Below the pieces are notes generated by a model. The model saw only the letters and a list, made by a program, of their open reading frames with translations, was not told the DNA's origin and did no database searches. Source: Thioalkalivibrio sp. ALJ3 (GTDB lineage: Bacteria > Pseudomonadota > Gammaproteobacteria > Ectothiorhodospirales > Ectothiorhodospiraceae). Taken from it: 64,000 nucleotides of DNA. Below are positions 54,485-62,649 of this stretch, piece by piece; position 1 is the first letter of the stretch; each line of letters opens with the position of its first letter. A program made the position numbers and the translations under genes. The stretch covers positions 62,001 to 126,000 of the forward strand of contig NZ_KB897907.1 of assembly GCF_000377205.1 (NCBI RefSeq), read 5' to 3'.

Positions 54485-54513
54485 GTGCGGGCAGTCTGAG
54501 GGGCTGCCCGCAC
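54485..54513 (+). other. Intergenic hairpin between cbbL and cbbS
   Basis: A perfect 10-bp stem GTGCGGGCAG/CTGCCCGCAC encloses a 9-nt loop. It has no T-run, so it looks like an mRNA stabilising or processing element that protects cbbL mRNA rather than a terminator. Confidence 0.6.
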
Positions 54514-54544
54514 CCAGAGAGAACCAGAGCATAGGATTACCGAC

Positions 54545-54877
54545 ATGTCCGATATTCAGAACTTCAAGCCGGTGCAGAAGTACGAGACCTTCTCCTACTT
54601 GCCGGAGATGAACGCCGACCAGGTCCGCAAGCAGATTGAATACTGCATTGCCCAGGGCTGGAACCCGGCGATCGAGTACAGCGAGAAAGAAAACGCCATG
54701 TCCCACTACTGGTACATGTGGAAGCTTCCTTTCTTCGGCGAGCAGTCCGTGGAAGCGGTGCTGTCCGAGATCGAACAGTGCCGCCGCGCGAACCCGGGCA
54801 TGATGGTGCGCTTCATTGCGTACGACAACTACGCCCAGAGCCAGGGTATGGCCTTCGTGGTTGACCGCGGTCGCTAA
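54545..54877 (+). CDS. cbbS: RuBisCO small subunit, form IA
   Basis: This 110-residue small subunit caps the L8S8 complex. It has [20 protein letters not shown], the WNPAIEYS segment and [14 protein letters not shown], typical of carboxysomal CbbS. CsoS2 and CsoSCA bind at the interface between large and small subunits. The gene lies 68 bp after cbbL, separated by a stem-loop, and a second stem-loop follows it. Confidence 0.98.
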   Translation: MSDIQNFKPVQKYETFSYLPEMNADQVRKQIEYCIAQGWNPAIEYSEKENAMSHYWYMWKLPFFGEQSVEAVLSEIEQCRRANPGMMVRFIAYDNYAQSQGMAFVVDRGR

Positions 54878-54896
54878 GACCCCGGTTCGGTAGGAG

Positions 54897-54922
54897 GGCT
54901 GGGGCTCTGTGCGGGCTCCAGC
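54897..54922 (+). other. Intergenic hairpin between cbbS and csoS2
   Basis: A 9-bp stem GGCTGGGGC/GCTCCAGCC (one G-T pair) with an 8-nt loop lies just after cbbS. Like the cbbL-cbbS hairpin it lacks a T-run and may help hold RuBisCO mRNA above scaffold mRNA. Confidence 0.5.
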
Positions 54923-54973
54923 CATTCCACCAAGCGTTATTACCGTTGCTGCCGCCAACTGTAAGGAAGTGCC

Positions 54974-57949
54974 ATGAGTAATCCGACATCCGCGTCTGAA
55001 GGTCTCTCGGGTCGCGAACTCGCCCGGGAACGGCGCAAGGCCATGTCTCACAATGGCAAGGCTGCCGTGAAGAAGCCCGGCCAGACCAGGGAAACGTCGC
55101 GTTCCGCCGCGGCCGCGCAGAAGGCGCGCCAGGCCCAGCCCGTTTCCGAATCGGCCCCCGAAACGCGGGAGCCGGAAGTGCACTCCAACGAATCTTCGTC
55201 GTCGACTTCGTTTGTCGCTGACGAACGCTCCCGCGAGCGACGCCCGGAGCCGGGCGCGCATGCCGGGGCCTCCAATGGCCGCCAGGCCGCCCTTGAGCGT
55301 CGCCAGAAGATGGCGCGCCAGGGCAAGAAGGCCGTCGGTCGTTCCAACACCCGTGCGCGCGCGCTCGGTGGCCTGGCCCGTGCCGGTGCCGATCGTTCAC
55401 GCCAGCTCGACGCACTGGCGCAGAGCCAGGGCATGGACATCGACTGCGCGAACATGAGCGGTCGCGAAATCTGTCGTCTGCGTCGCCAGGCACTGGCAAC
55501 TGACGGCAAGAAGGCCATGGCGCCGGAACCCCGCCGCGAGGATCTCCTGAAAGGCCAGGGATCGTTTGCGGAGACCCGCCAGGACGAGAAGTCCGAGCGT
55601 GACGACAGCTACACCGCCGCCTCGAGTCAGCAGGACACTGTCGTCGAGAGTGGCCTCGACCAGCTGTGCGACAAAGTGGAATCCGGCGGTGAGGCCGCTG
55701 GGCCGCATCCGATGATCTCGGAGGTTCGGGCGATCTGCATGGCCCGCCGCGAGGCCCTGGCCCAGAACGGCAAGCGGGCTACCAAGCGCCGCTTTAACGG
55801 GTCCAAGGGCCGTGGCGCCATGCCGCAGGAAGGCGCCTGGAAGGCCGCGAAGCGCAAGGGTATGTCCACCCGTGAGGTGGCCCGCCAGCGCCGCGAAGAA
55901 CTGTGCACGATTGGCCGCGGTTCGTCCGATCCGGGGCGTCCTTGTGGCCGGCCGCGGGGCGAGGTCAGCGAAGCCCCGCCCAAGGTGGAAGAGGGTACGA
56001 CCCTTGCCGGCGGCCACATCAGCGGTACTCAGGTCGAGGCGACCCCGAGCGTGACCGGAGCGGAAGCAGGGAGTTGCTCGAACATCACCGGAACCGAGTA
56101 TCTCGGTCTGGAACACTACGAGCGTTACTGCAACGTGCGCCCAAGAGCCAACCCGGCCAAGGTGGGGCACTCTCACACAGGCCGCGGCCAGGAGGTCAGT
56201 GGGACGGAAGTCGGTCGCTCGCCGCGCGTAACTGGCGACGAGTCGGGGTCCTGCGAGGCGATCACCGGAACGGAGTATCTGAGCAGCGAGCAGTACGAGG
56301 GCTTCTGCGGAACCCGTGCGCCGGCGACCAAGCCACGGACCAGCGTGATGATTACGCGCCAGGGCGAGGGTGTCTCCGGCACTAGCGTCGGCCGCAGCCC
56401 GCGGGTAACCGGTGACGAATCCGGCTCCTGCCGTGACATCACGGGCACCGAGTACCTGAACACGCAGGCGAGCGAGGTTCCGTGCAACACGGGAAAGTCG
56501 AACGGAGCGCCGATGAAGGTCGGCGTCATGCATACGCTTCGCGGTCGTGAACTGACCGGGACCGAAGTCGGGCGCTCCTCGCGAGTCACCGGTGACGAAT
56601 ACGGCAGCTGCAAGCCGGTCACCGGCACCGAATACATCGGTACGGAACAGTTCAAGGGCATGTGCGGTACTCGCCCCGAGCCGACGCCGGCCAAGGTGCA
56701 GGAGCTGCACACCATGGAAGACCAGAGCGTGACGGGTACGGCCGTGGGCCGGAGCCCCAAGGTGACCGGCGACGAATCGGGTTCCTGCCGACCTCTGACC
56801 GGTACCCCGTACTACAACCAGGCAGATTTTGGCGAGCTGTGTGATCGTCCGGCCGCCGGTGGTGTGCCCAAGGTGGGCGTCATGCACACACTGCGGGGCC
56901 GGGAAGTGTCCGGCACCCAGGTGGATAGCTCGCTGCGCGTGACCGGTGACGAGTACGGTGGCTGCAAGCCGATTACCGGTACCGAGTATGTCGGCTCCGA
57001 GCATTACGACGCCTTTTGTGGAAGCCGTCCGCAGCCGGGTGCGGAGAAGGTCTCCGTGAGCCGCACCTGGAATCAGCAGAACGTCTCCGGTACGTCCGTC
57101 GGCAGGTCTTCACGGGTGACGGGGGATGAGTACGGGGCGTGCAAGCCGATTTCCGGAACGCCGTACATCGGCGCCGATCAGTACGAAACCTACTGTGACC
57201 CGCGTGACGCACAGAGCGCCCAGACCCGAGTGGCCGAACGCCACGCGACGCCCGGGCATCCGGTATCGGGCAGCCAGCCTGGCTACGACGAGCGTGTGAC
57301 CGGTACCGAACGCGGCGCTTGCCAGAATGTGTCGGGCGCGCCGTACGTGGGAGCCAATGAGTTTGCCGCGACCTGTCCGTCGGCCGCGAGCAGCCTGCAT
57401 CCGCGGCTGCGTCCGGAGGGTCAGGCGACTGTGGCCGCGCCGGTCGCCGAAGTGCCGGCCTACGACATGCCCCACGCCGGTTTCAGTGTGCAAAGCCCGG
57501 CCCGCGAGGCCTGGGCGCGCCGCGAACGTCGTGTGACGGGTACTGCGTACGGCGCCTCCGGTGGCATCACCGGCCCGATCAACAAGGCGACGGGTCTGGT
57601 GTCCGGTACGGAAGAGTTCCGTTATCAGCCGGATCGTCACCAGCCGGTACCGGCTCAGGCCGAAGACACGGCCAAGGTGGGCGCCGAGCGCGTGACCGTT
57701 AACGGCAGCAGCAACGGCGTGACGATTACGGGCGATGACTGGGGTCGTGGTAGCAGTGTCACCGGCACCGAAGGGTTTGCCACGCGGCGCAATGCGACGC
57801 AGAAGGGCAACCCGCGGGGTGAAGGTCGCAGTGCGTATGCCAATCGTGAGCTTGAGCGAAAGGAAGTGCCGATGAGCAAGATTACGGGCTCATCCGGGAA
57901 TAGTGGCAGTGGTTCTCTCGTGACCCTGTCCGGTGGTGCCCGCGGCTAA
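54974..57949 (+). CDS. csoS2: Carboxysome scaffold protein CsoS2
   Basis: This 991-residue, largely disordered scaffold links RuBisCO to the shell. The N-terminal third has five RuBisCO-binding N-repeats built on patterns such as SGRELARERRKAMSHNGKAA and SGREICRLRRQALATDG. The middle has eight M-repeats of about 59 residues with VTGDE(S/Y)GSC and ITGTEY cores and paired cysteines. The C-terminal region ends KITGSSGNSGSGSLVTLSGG, the conserved shell-anchoring peptide. Some species make a short form by ribosomal frameshifting; I saw no evident slippery heptamer here. AAGGAAG precedes the ATG. Confidence 0.96.
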   Translation: MSNPTSASEGLSGRELARERRKAMSHNGKAAVKKPGQTRETSRSAAAAQKARQAQPVSESAPETREPEVHSNESSSSTSFVADERSRERRPEPGAHAGASNGRQAALERRQKMARQGKKAVGRSNTRARALGGLARAGADRSRQLDALAQSQGMDIDCANMSGREICRLRRQALATDGKKAMAPEPRREDLLKGQGSFAETRQDEKSERDDSYTAASSQQDTVVESGLDQLCDKVESGGEAAGPHPMISEVRAICMARREALAQNGKRATKRRFNGSKGRGAMPQEGAWKAAKRKGMSTREVARQRREELCTIGRGSSDPGRPCGRPRGEVSEAPPKVEEGTTLAGGHISGTQVEATPSVTGAEAGSCSNITGTEYLGLEHYERYCNVRPRANPAKVGHSHTGRGQEVSGTEVGRSPRVTGDESGSCEAITGTEYLSSEQYEGFCGTRAPATKPRTSVMITRQGEGVSGTSVGRSPRVTGDESGSCRDITGTEYLNTQASEVPCNTGKSNGAPMKVGVMHTLRGRELTGTEVGRSSRVTGDEYGSCKPVTGTEYIGTEQFKGMCGTRPEPTPAKVQELHTMEDQSVTGTAVGRSPKVTGDESGSCRPLTGTPYYNQADFGELCDRPAAGGVPKVGVMHTLRGREVSGTQVDSSLRVTGDEYGGCKPITGTEYVGSEHYDAFCGSRPQPGAEKVSVSRTWNQQNVSGTSVGRSSRVTGDEYGACKPISGTPYIGADQYETYCDPRDAQSAQTRVAERHATPGHPVSGSQPGYDERVTGTERGACQNVSGAPYVGANEFAATCPSAASSLHPRLRPEGQATVAAPVAEVPAYDMPHAGFSVQSPAREAWARRERRVTGTAYGASGGITGPINKATGLVSGTEEFRYQPDRHQPVPAQAEDTAKVGAERVTVNGSSNGVTITGDDWGRGSSVTGTEGFATRRNATQKGNPRGEGRSAYANRELERKEVPMSKITGSSGNSGSGSLVTLSGGARG
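55982..57395 (+). repeat. Eight tandem M-repeats within csoS2
   Basis: Eight units of about 177 bp run in frame through the middle of csoS2, each with a VTG-x6-GSC-x3-TGTxY type core. Units 2 to 7 are the most alike; unit 1 and unit 8 (RVTGTERGACQNVSGAPY) are the most diverged. M-repeats contact shell proteins and set carboxysome size. Confidence 0.85.
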
Positions 57950-57978
57950 GCGGCGAGTAAGGAGGCAATACGACCACG

Positions 57979-59547
57979 ATGGTGCGCCGAGGCCGCCGCA
58001 AGACTTCGCCTTTTGGCACGCGCTACGCGACGCCGCGGGGAAGTGCCGCCCGCGCGCCGGCAGCACAGGCGTCCACTGGGGTGGCGTCGCAGCCTCTGGT
58101 GAGTGCGGTGCCGCCGAAGGCCGCCGCGGCACTGGAAACGCCGGCCGGGCTCAAGCCCGGGCATCCACTGGCGGATGTGGCGGATAACGAACGGCTGTAT
58201 GCGTTCGAGAGCGGGTTTCGTGATCGTTTTGCGAACCTGGTGCCGGTACTGAAAGAGGTCCATGCGCTGCAGCATGAGCGGGACTTCGAGGAAAAGGCGC
58301 AGCGGATCGTCGAGGACAACCTTGGCTATCGCTTGCCGGAACGTGTCCTTGAGGATGCGTGGATCAATGATCTGGACACGCGTGAACTGTACCTGCACGG
58401 GACGTTCGAGCTGTTCGATCAGCTGGTCAACGAATACTGGGCGGGTCGGGATGACCTGGTGGACGAGGCGGAGCGCGCGATTGCGTATTTCCTCGATTGC
58501 GATTTCCACGAAGTGGACATCTCGCCCTGTTCCGATGGGCGGCTGTTGAGCCTGCGGCGCTTTATTCTGCGCCTGCCGGATCTGGCCGTTCGGGTGAAGA
58601 GCTATGCCGGGGCGCAGTTCGATATCGAGGAAGATGTGCGCCACTGGACGAAACGGGAGCTGTTGCGCTTTCGCGAAGGACGGCCGACCACGGCGGATGT
58701 GCCGAGTCGCTACCTGAAGATCGCGGCGTATCACTACAGCAGTGCGGATCCACATCACCAGGGGTGTGCGGCGCACGGCAACAGCGAACGGGATGCGGCG
58801 GATGCGGCGTTGCGGCAGCTGCGGGCGTTTCGCCAGGCGATCGAGAACACCTACTGCTGTGGGGCCTCGGTCGACACGCTGCTGATCGGCGTGGATACGG
58901 ATACGGATGCAGTGAAGATCCATATTCCGGATGCCGAAACGCGCATGAGTCTGTACCGCTTCGTGGACAGCGCGAAGCTGTACCGGGAGACGCAGGACCA
59001 GGATGCCCATAACGCGGAGCTGCGCGTGTATCAGGCGATCCAGGACGCGATCCACCAGCAGGGCTGGGGACACGGGAACGGGGCACCGCACGAAGGGATG
59101 CTTCGGCTGATCTCGCGGCTGCTGCTGAACAATATCTCACAGCTCGATTACGTGGCGCGCTACCACAACGGGCACTACGCCGATGTGGGCCACCGGGAGC
59201 GGGTGATCATCGTCGGCCAGGAAGTCGAGGAGATGCAGGTACGCAACTTTGCCTACTTCGCGCATCTGGAGACGATGGAAGAAGGCGCCCACGGCATGGA
59301 TGTGGGGGTAAACAAGATTTTTCGGCAGTTGAATGTCGAGCGGGGCCTGCCGGTACCAGTGGTGATCCATTACCGCTACGACCGCAAGGTGCCGGGGTCG
59401 CGCGAGCGGGTCGAGGCCCGCTGCCGGCGGATTCGCGACCAGATTATGGCGCGCTACCGCGAACTGGCCGAAAAGGGCCTGATCGGGTGCCACATGGTGA
59501 TTCGCGACAAGCGCAGCGGCAGCCAATTGGAACCGCTCGCCGGTTGA
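57979..59547 (+). CDS. csoSCA: Carboxysomal carbonic anhydrase CsoSCA
   Basis: This 522-residue beta-type carbonic anhydrase (formerly CsoS3) turns bicarbonate into CO2 inside the shell. The basic disordered N-terminus (MVRRGRRKTSPFGTRYATPR) fits the RuBisCO-binding tail. Zinc ligands appear as C184 (with D186 and R188 in SPCSDGRLL), H252 (AAYHYSS) and C263 (HHQGCAAHG), with spacing like that in Halothiobacillus. The C-terminal domain is the inactive duplicate. AAGGAGG stands rather far (about 13 nt) before the ATG. Confidence 0.96.
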   Translation: MVRRGRRKTSPFGTRYATPRGSAARAPAAQASTGVASQPLVSAVPPKAAAALETPAGLKPGHPLADVADNERLYAFESGFRDRFANLVPVLKEVHALQHERDFEEKAQRIVEDNLGYRLPERVLEDAWINDLDTRELYLHGTFELFDQLVNEYWAGRDDLVDEAERAIAYFLDCDFHEVDISPCSDGRLLSLRRFILRLPDLAVRVKSYAGAQFDIEEDVRHWTKRELLRFREGRPTTADVPSRYLKIAAYHYSSADPHHQGCAAHGNSERDAADAALRQLRAFRQAIENTYCCGASVDTLLIGVDTDTDAVKIHIPDAETRMSLYRFVDSAKLYRETQDQDAHNAELRVYQAIQDAIHQQGWGHGNGAPHEGMLRLISRLLLNNISQLDYVARYHNGHYADVGHRERVIIVGQEVEEMQVRNFAYFAHLETMEEGAHGMDVGVNKIFRQLNVERGLPVPVVIHYRYDRKVPGSRERVEARCRRIRDQIMARYRELAEKGLIGCHMVIRDKRSGSQLEPLAG

Positions 59548-59563
59548 GCTAACGGGACACGGA

Positions 59564-59815
59564 ATGAAAATCTGCAAGGTAGAGAAGACGCTCGTTTCGA
59601 CCAACCGGATCCGGGATCTGGGCCACCGTCCCTTGCTGGTGGTGCAGGAAAAGGCCGGCGGGCCGCGCACGGTCGCGGTGGATGCGGTCGGCTGCATCCC
59701 GGGAGACTGGGTGATCGTGGTCGGATCGTCCGCGGCGCGCGAGGCGGCCGGCAGCAAGGAATACCCCAGTGACGCGACGATCGTCGGGATCATCGATTAC
59801 TGGGAGGAGCAGTAG
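59564..59815 (+). CDS. csoS4A: Carboxysome shell vertex protein CsoS4A
   Basis: This 83-residue pentameric BMC-P protein closes the vertices of the icosahedral shell. It has MKICKVEKTLVSTNRI at the start and VDAVGCIPGDWVIVVGSSAA in the middle, as in CsoS4A/EutN-type proteins. It is 16 bp after csoSCA and 4 bp before csoS4B. Confidence 0.95.
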   Translation: MKICKVEKTLVSTNRIRDLGHRPLLVVQEKAGGPRTVAVDAVGCIPGDWVIVVGSSAAREAAGSKEYPSDATIVGIIDYWEEQ

Positions 59816-59819
59816 CTCC

Positions 59820-60152
59820 ATGGAAATTATGCAGGTGCAGGACGAACTGGTGGTGACCCGTCGCGTGGACGGACTCAAGACCACGTCGCTGCGCGTGCTG
59901 GTGGATCAAAAGGGCGCGCTGAGCGTGGCCGTGGATCCGGTGGGAGCACACCCGGGCAACTGGGTGTTCACGATCTCCGGATCGGCGGCGCGTTACGCGC
60001 TCGATGACCCCAGGGTGACAACCGATCTTACGATCGGCGGCATCATCGATCACTGGGACGATGGTGGAAAGAAGGCGGAAGGGTCGAAGGACAAGGCTGG
60101 ACAAGACCAGACCGATGCACAGCGCTCTGCTAGTGCCCGCAAGGCGGCTTGA
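59820..60152 (+). CDS. csoS4B: Carboxysome shell vertex protein CsoS4B
   Basis: This 110-residue BMC-P pentamer paralogue of CsoS4A has VDPVGAHPGNWVFTISGSAA and TIGGIIDHW. It carries a C-terminal extension of about 27 residues rich in Lys, Gly, Gln and Ala (after DDGGKK) that most CsoS4B proteins lack or have shorter. The ATG at 59820 is used; ATG 59829 would also give a typical start (MQVQDELVV). Confidence 0.93.
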   Translation: MEIMQVQDELVVTRRVDGLKTTSLRVLVDQKGALSVAVDPVGAHPGNWVFTISGSAARYALDDPRVTTDLTIGGIIDHWDDGGKKAEGSKDKAGQDQTDAQRSASARKAA

Positions 60153-60196
60153 GCGTCATTTTAATTGGAAAAACTGTAACTCCAGGAGAAAGAGAA

Positions 60197-60496
60197 ATGG
60201 CAACTGAACGTTTTGGTGTGGCGCTGGGCATGATCGAGACCCGTGGTCTGGTCCCCGCGATTGAAGCCGCCGATGCGATGACCAAGGCCTCGGAAGTGCG
60301 TCTGATCGGTCGTCAGTTCGTGGGTGGTGGTTACGTGACCGTGCTGGTCCGTGGCGAGACGGGTGCCGTGAACGCCGCCGTGCGTGCCGGTGCGGATTCC
60401 TGCGAGCGTGTGGGTGACGGTCTGGTGGCCGCGCACATCATTGCCCGCGTGCATTCCGAAGTGGAAAGCATCCTGCCCGAGCAGGTTGAAAAGTAA
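60197..60496 (+). CDS. csoS1C: Carboxysome shell hexamer CsoS1 (first copy)
   Basis: This 99-residue BMC-H hexamer builds the flat shell faces, with pores for bicarbonate and sugar phosphates. It has GVALGMIETRGLVPAIEAAD and the pore segment RQFVGGGYVTV. AGGAGAAAGAGAA lies before the ATG. It differs from the next two copies only in its ends and a few residues. Naming by order (C, A, B) follows the Halothiobacillus operon and is not certain. Confidence 0.95.
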   Translation: MATERFGVALGMIETRGLVPAIEAADAMTKASEVRLIGRQFVGGGYVTVLVRGETGAVNAAVRAGADSCERVGDGLVAAHIIARVHSEVESILPEQVEK

Positions 60497-60527
60497 TTCA
60501 TCAGTAACGCTTGATAGGAGTTGAGTA

Positions 60528-60821
60528 ATGGCTAGCGAAAACTTTGGTGTGGCCCTCGGCATGATCGAGACCCGTGGTCTGGTGCCGGCGATTGAAGCCG
60601 CCGATGCGATGACCAAGGCCTCGGAAGTGCGCCTGATCGGTCGTCAGTTCGTCGGTGGCGGTTACGTGACCGTTCTGGTGCGCGGCGAGACCGGCGCTGT
60701 GAACGCTGCGGTGCGTGCCGGTGCGGATTCCTGCGAGCGTGTGGGTGACGGTCTGGTGGCCGCGCACATCATTGCCCGTGTGCATTCCGAGGTGGAAAAC
60801 ATCCTGCCGGAAAAGCCGTAA
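60528..60821 (+). CDS. csoS1A: Carboxysome shell hexamer CsoS1 (second copy)
   Basis: This 97-residue BMC-H protein starts MASENFGVALGMIETRGLVP and ends SEVENILPEKP. Its core is the same as that of the copies on either side. TAGGAG precedes the ATG. The three copies share a 68-nt stretch with no differences (60711-60778 in this one), including silent positions. Confidence 0.95.
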   Translation: MASENFGVALGMIETRGLVPAIEAADAMTKASEVRLIGRQFVGGGYVTVLVRGETGAVNAAVRAGADSCERVGDGLVAAHIIARVHSEVENILPEKP

Positions 60822-60889
60822 GTCCTTACGGCGGATGAACGCTGCCGCGGCCGACTGGCCCGGCAGCCCGTTTGTAGAAGAGGTTAGCA

Positions 60890-61204
60890 ATGGCGAGCGA
60901 AATTTCTGGTGTGGCCCTGGGCATGATCGAGACCCGTGGTCTGGTGCCGGCAATTGAAGCGGCGGATGCGATGACCAAGGCCTCGGAAGTGCGCCTGATC
61001 GGTCGTCAGTTCGTCGGTGGTGGTTACGTGACCGTGCTGGTTCGTGGCGAGACGGGTGCCGTGAACGCTGCGGTGCGTGCCGGTGCGGATTCCTGCGAGC
61101 GTGTGGGTGACGGTCTGGTGGCCGCGCACATCATTGCCCGCGTCCACTCCGAAGTGGAAAGCATCCTGCCGAAGGCCCCGACCGCCGACGGCTCGGCCAG
61201 CTGA
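60890..61204 (+). CDS. csoS1B: Carboxysome shell hexamer CsoS1 (third copy)
   Basis: This 104-residue BMC-H protein starts MASEISGVALGMIETRG and has a longer C-terminus (LPKAPTADGSAS) than the other two, as CsoS1B does in Halothiobacillus. Its core matches the other copies. GAAGAGG lies before the ATG. It is 10 bp before the ferritin-like gene. Confidence 0.94.
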   Translation: MASEISGVALGMIETRGLVPAIEAADAMTKASEVRLIGRQFVGGGYVTVLVRGETGAVNAAVRAGADSCERVGDGLVAAHIIARVHSEVESILPKAPTADGSAS

Positions 61205-61214
61205 GGCAACCTCG

Positions 61215-61640
61215 ATGGCGGATCCGCGGATCGTGGGGTACCTGAACCGCGCGGTGGCGCATGAGCTGTCCGCGGTTCAGCAGTATCTGGCCCAGGCGCG
61301 ATTGACCGCGATGTGGGGCATGAGCGATGTCAGCGAGTGCCTGCGTCGGGACGCCCAGGAGGAACTGGACCATGCGGATCGTTTCATGACCCGCATGTTT
61401 CACCATGGAGTGACTCCCAACGGGAGCCAGTTGGCGCCCGTGCGTCTGGGACGCTCGATGAGGGAGTTGCTGGAACGCAACCGCGAACTCGAGATGGAGG
61501 CCGTTCGCCTGTATGACGAGGCGGCGGTGTACTGTCGACGCGTGGGTGCCGCGGCGGATGCCGAGTTGTTCGAGAGCATTCTGGAGGATGAGCTTGAGCA
61601 TGTACGGGAGATCGACGCACAGGATGCGGCCGTTCGTTAA
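61215..61640 (+). CDS. Bacterioferritin-like protein of the carboxysome operon
   Basis: This 141-residue four-helix protein has ferritin-type ligands: AHELSAVQQYLAQ on helix 1, EELDHADRF on helix 2, LEMEAVRLYDEAAVYC and DELEHVREID on helices 3 and 4. It resembles the bacterioferritin-like gene commonly found in alpha-carboxysome operons. Its role there is unproven. There is no evident haem-binding methionine at the expected dimer site. The frame is open upstream inside csoS1B, but ATG 61215 starts the homology. Confidence 0.88.
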   Translation: MADPRIVGYLNRAVAHELSAVQQYLAQARLTAMWGMSDVSECLRRDAQEELDHADRFMTRMFHHGVTPNGSQLAPVRLGRSMRELLERNRELEMEAVRLYDEAAVYCRRVGAAADAELFESILEDELEHVREIDAQDAAVR

Positions 61641-61672
61641 GGACGCGCCCGTCCAACGTTCTGGAGTAGTAC

Positions 61673-61954
61673 ATGGCGGATAGCGATCTCGTGGTGCCGG
61701 CCGGGTGGGAGCCGGGCAAGGGTTCCTCGGCGACCATCAGCAAGCAGTTCACCTTTGACCGCTACGGCATCACGCGGGAGTTTCTCGATCGCGTGGCCGA
61801 GTTGTCGGAGGAGGATGGCTATCATCCCAATATCAGTTTCGGTACGACGTATGTGAACATCACCATTGATGCGCGCGACGGCGACCAGATTGGCGAGGCG
61901 GATCAACGCTTTGCCCAAGCGGTGGATCGACTGGCCAGCGAGACAACTGGCTGA
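61673..61954 (+). CDS. acRAF: Alpha-carboxysome RuBisCO assembly factor (PCD-like)
   Basis: This 93-residue protein has the pterin-4a-carbinolamine dehydratase fold but is the version found in carboxysome operons, where it helps RuBisCO assembly. The dehydratase active-site motif HHP is reduced to YHPN (EEDGYHPNISFGTTYVNIT), which argues against catalysis. It stands between the ferritin-like gene and mcdA. Confidence 0.9.
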   Translation: MADSDLVVPAGWEPGKGSSATISKQFTFDRYGITREFLDRVAELSEEDGYHPNISFGTTYVNITIDARDGDQIGEADQRFAQAVDRLASETTG

Positions 61955-62013
61955 TCGATCATCACGTCAGAGTCCAAGGAACCGGGCCGCCCGGTTCCCC
62001 AGGAGGCTAATTC

Positions 62014-62649
62014 GTGGGTTCCCGGGTATTCGCGGTAGTCAATCAGAAAGGGGGCACCGGCAAGACCACCCTCTCCATGAACCTCGCCGCCGGTCTGGCG
62101 CGCCGCGGCCGGACCCTGGTCGTCGATGCGGATCCGCAGGGATCCGCCGGTCAGTGGGCGCGGATGTCCTCCGACGAGCGGCCCTTTCCAGCCTCCGTGT
62201 TCGCAGTGGCGGGCCCGCTGGAACGCGAACTCAAGGCATTGCGCAAGGATTATGATCACATCGTGGTGGACTGTCCGCCAACGCTTGAGGGTGGCGCGGT
62301 GACTGCCGCACTTGCGGGATCCGATGTCGTGTTGATCCCCGTTCTCCCTTCCCCCGTCGACCTTTGGGGCAGCGTCCGGATGGGGCGCGGCCTGGAGGAG
62401 GCGCAGATGAAAAACCGTTCGCTGCGCCCCTATATCGTGGTCAACCAGCTCGAGGTCCGCAGTGCACTTTCGCGCGCGATGAAGCACGCACTGATGGAGA
62501 TCGACATCCCCGCCCTGGAGCAGTCGCTGCGGCGGCGGGCCATCTACCGGCGCTCCGCGCTGGAAGGCTGTTCCGTGTATGACCTGGGCAAGCCGGGTGA
62601 ACCGGCGGCCGAGGAGATCGAAGCCATCATCGAGGAGGTGTCGCAATGA
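62014..62649 (+). CDS. mcdA: Carboxysome-positioning ParA-type ATPase McdA
   Basis: This 211-residue ParA/MinD-family ATPase has the deviant Walker A KGGTGKT at residues 12-18 and VVDADPQGSA. It would coat the nucleoid and be released by McdB, spacing carboxysomes along the cell. It starts at GTG 62014 with AGGAGG 8 nt upstream. The stop overlaps the mcdB start (ATGA). Confidence 0.93.
   Translation: MGSRVFAVVNQKGGTGKTTLSMNLAAGLARRGRTLVVDADPQGSAGQWARMSSDERPFPASVFAVAGPLERELKALRKDYDHIVVDCPPTLEGGAVTAALAGSDVVLIPVLPSPVDLWGSVRMGRGLEEAQMKNRSLRPYIVVNQLEVRSALSRAMKHALMEIDIPALEQSLRRRAIYRRSALEGCSVYDLGKPGEPAAEEIEAIIEEVSQ

Noticed and set aside
55397-57004. A 535-residue minus-strand frame with regular repeats
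   Set aside because: The repetition is only the reverse image of the csoS2 N- and M-repeats.
55982-57395. The regular repeats considered as a possible CRISPR or VNTR array
   Set aside because: They are in-frame coding repeats of about 59 residues with diverged DNA, which is the known M-repeat region of CsoS2.
61673-61954. PCD-like gene considered as a pterin recycling enzyme
   Set aside because: The HHP active-site motif is altered and the gene sits inside the carboxysome operon, where the assembly-factor form is known.
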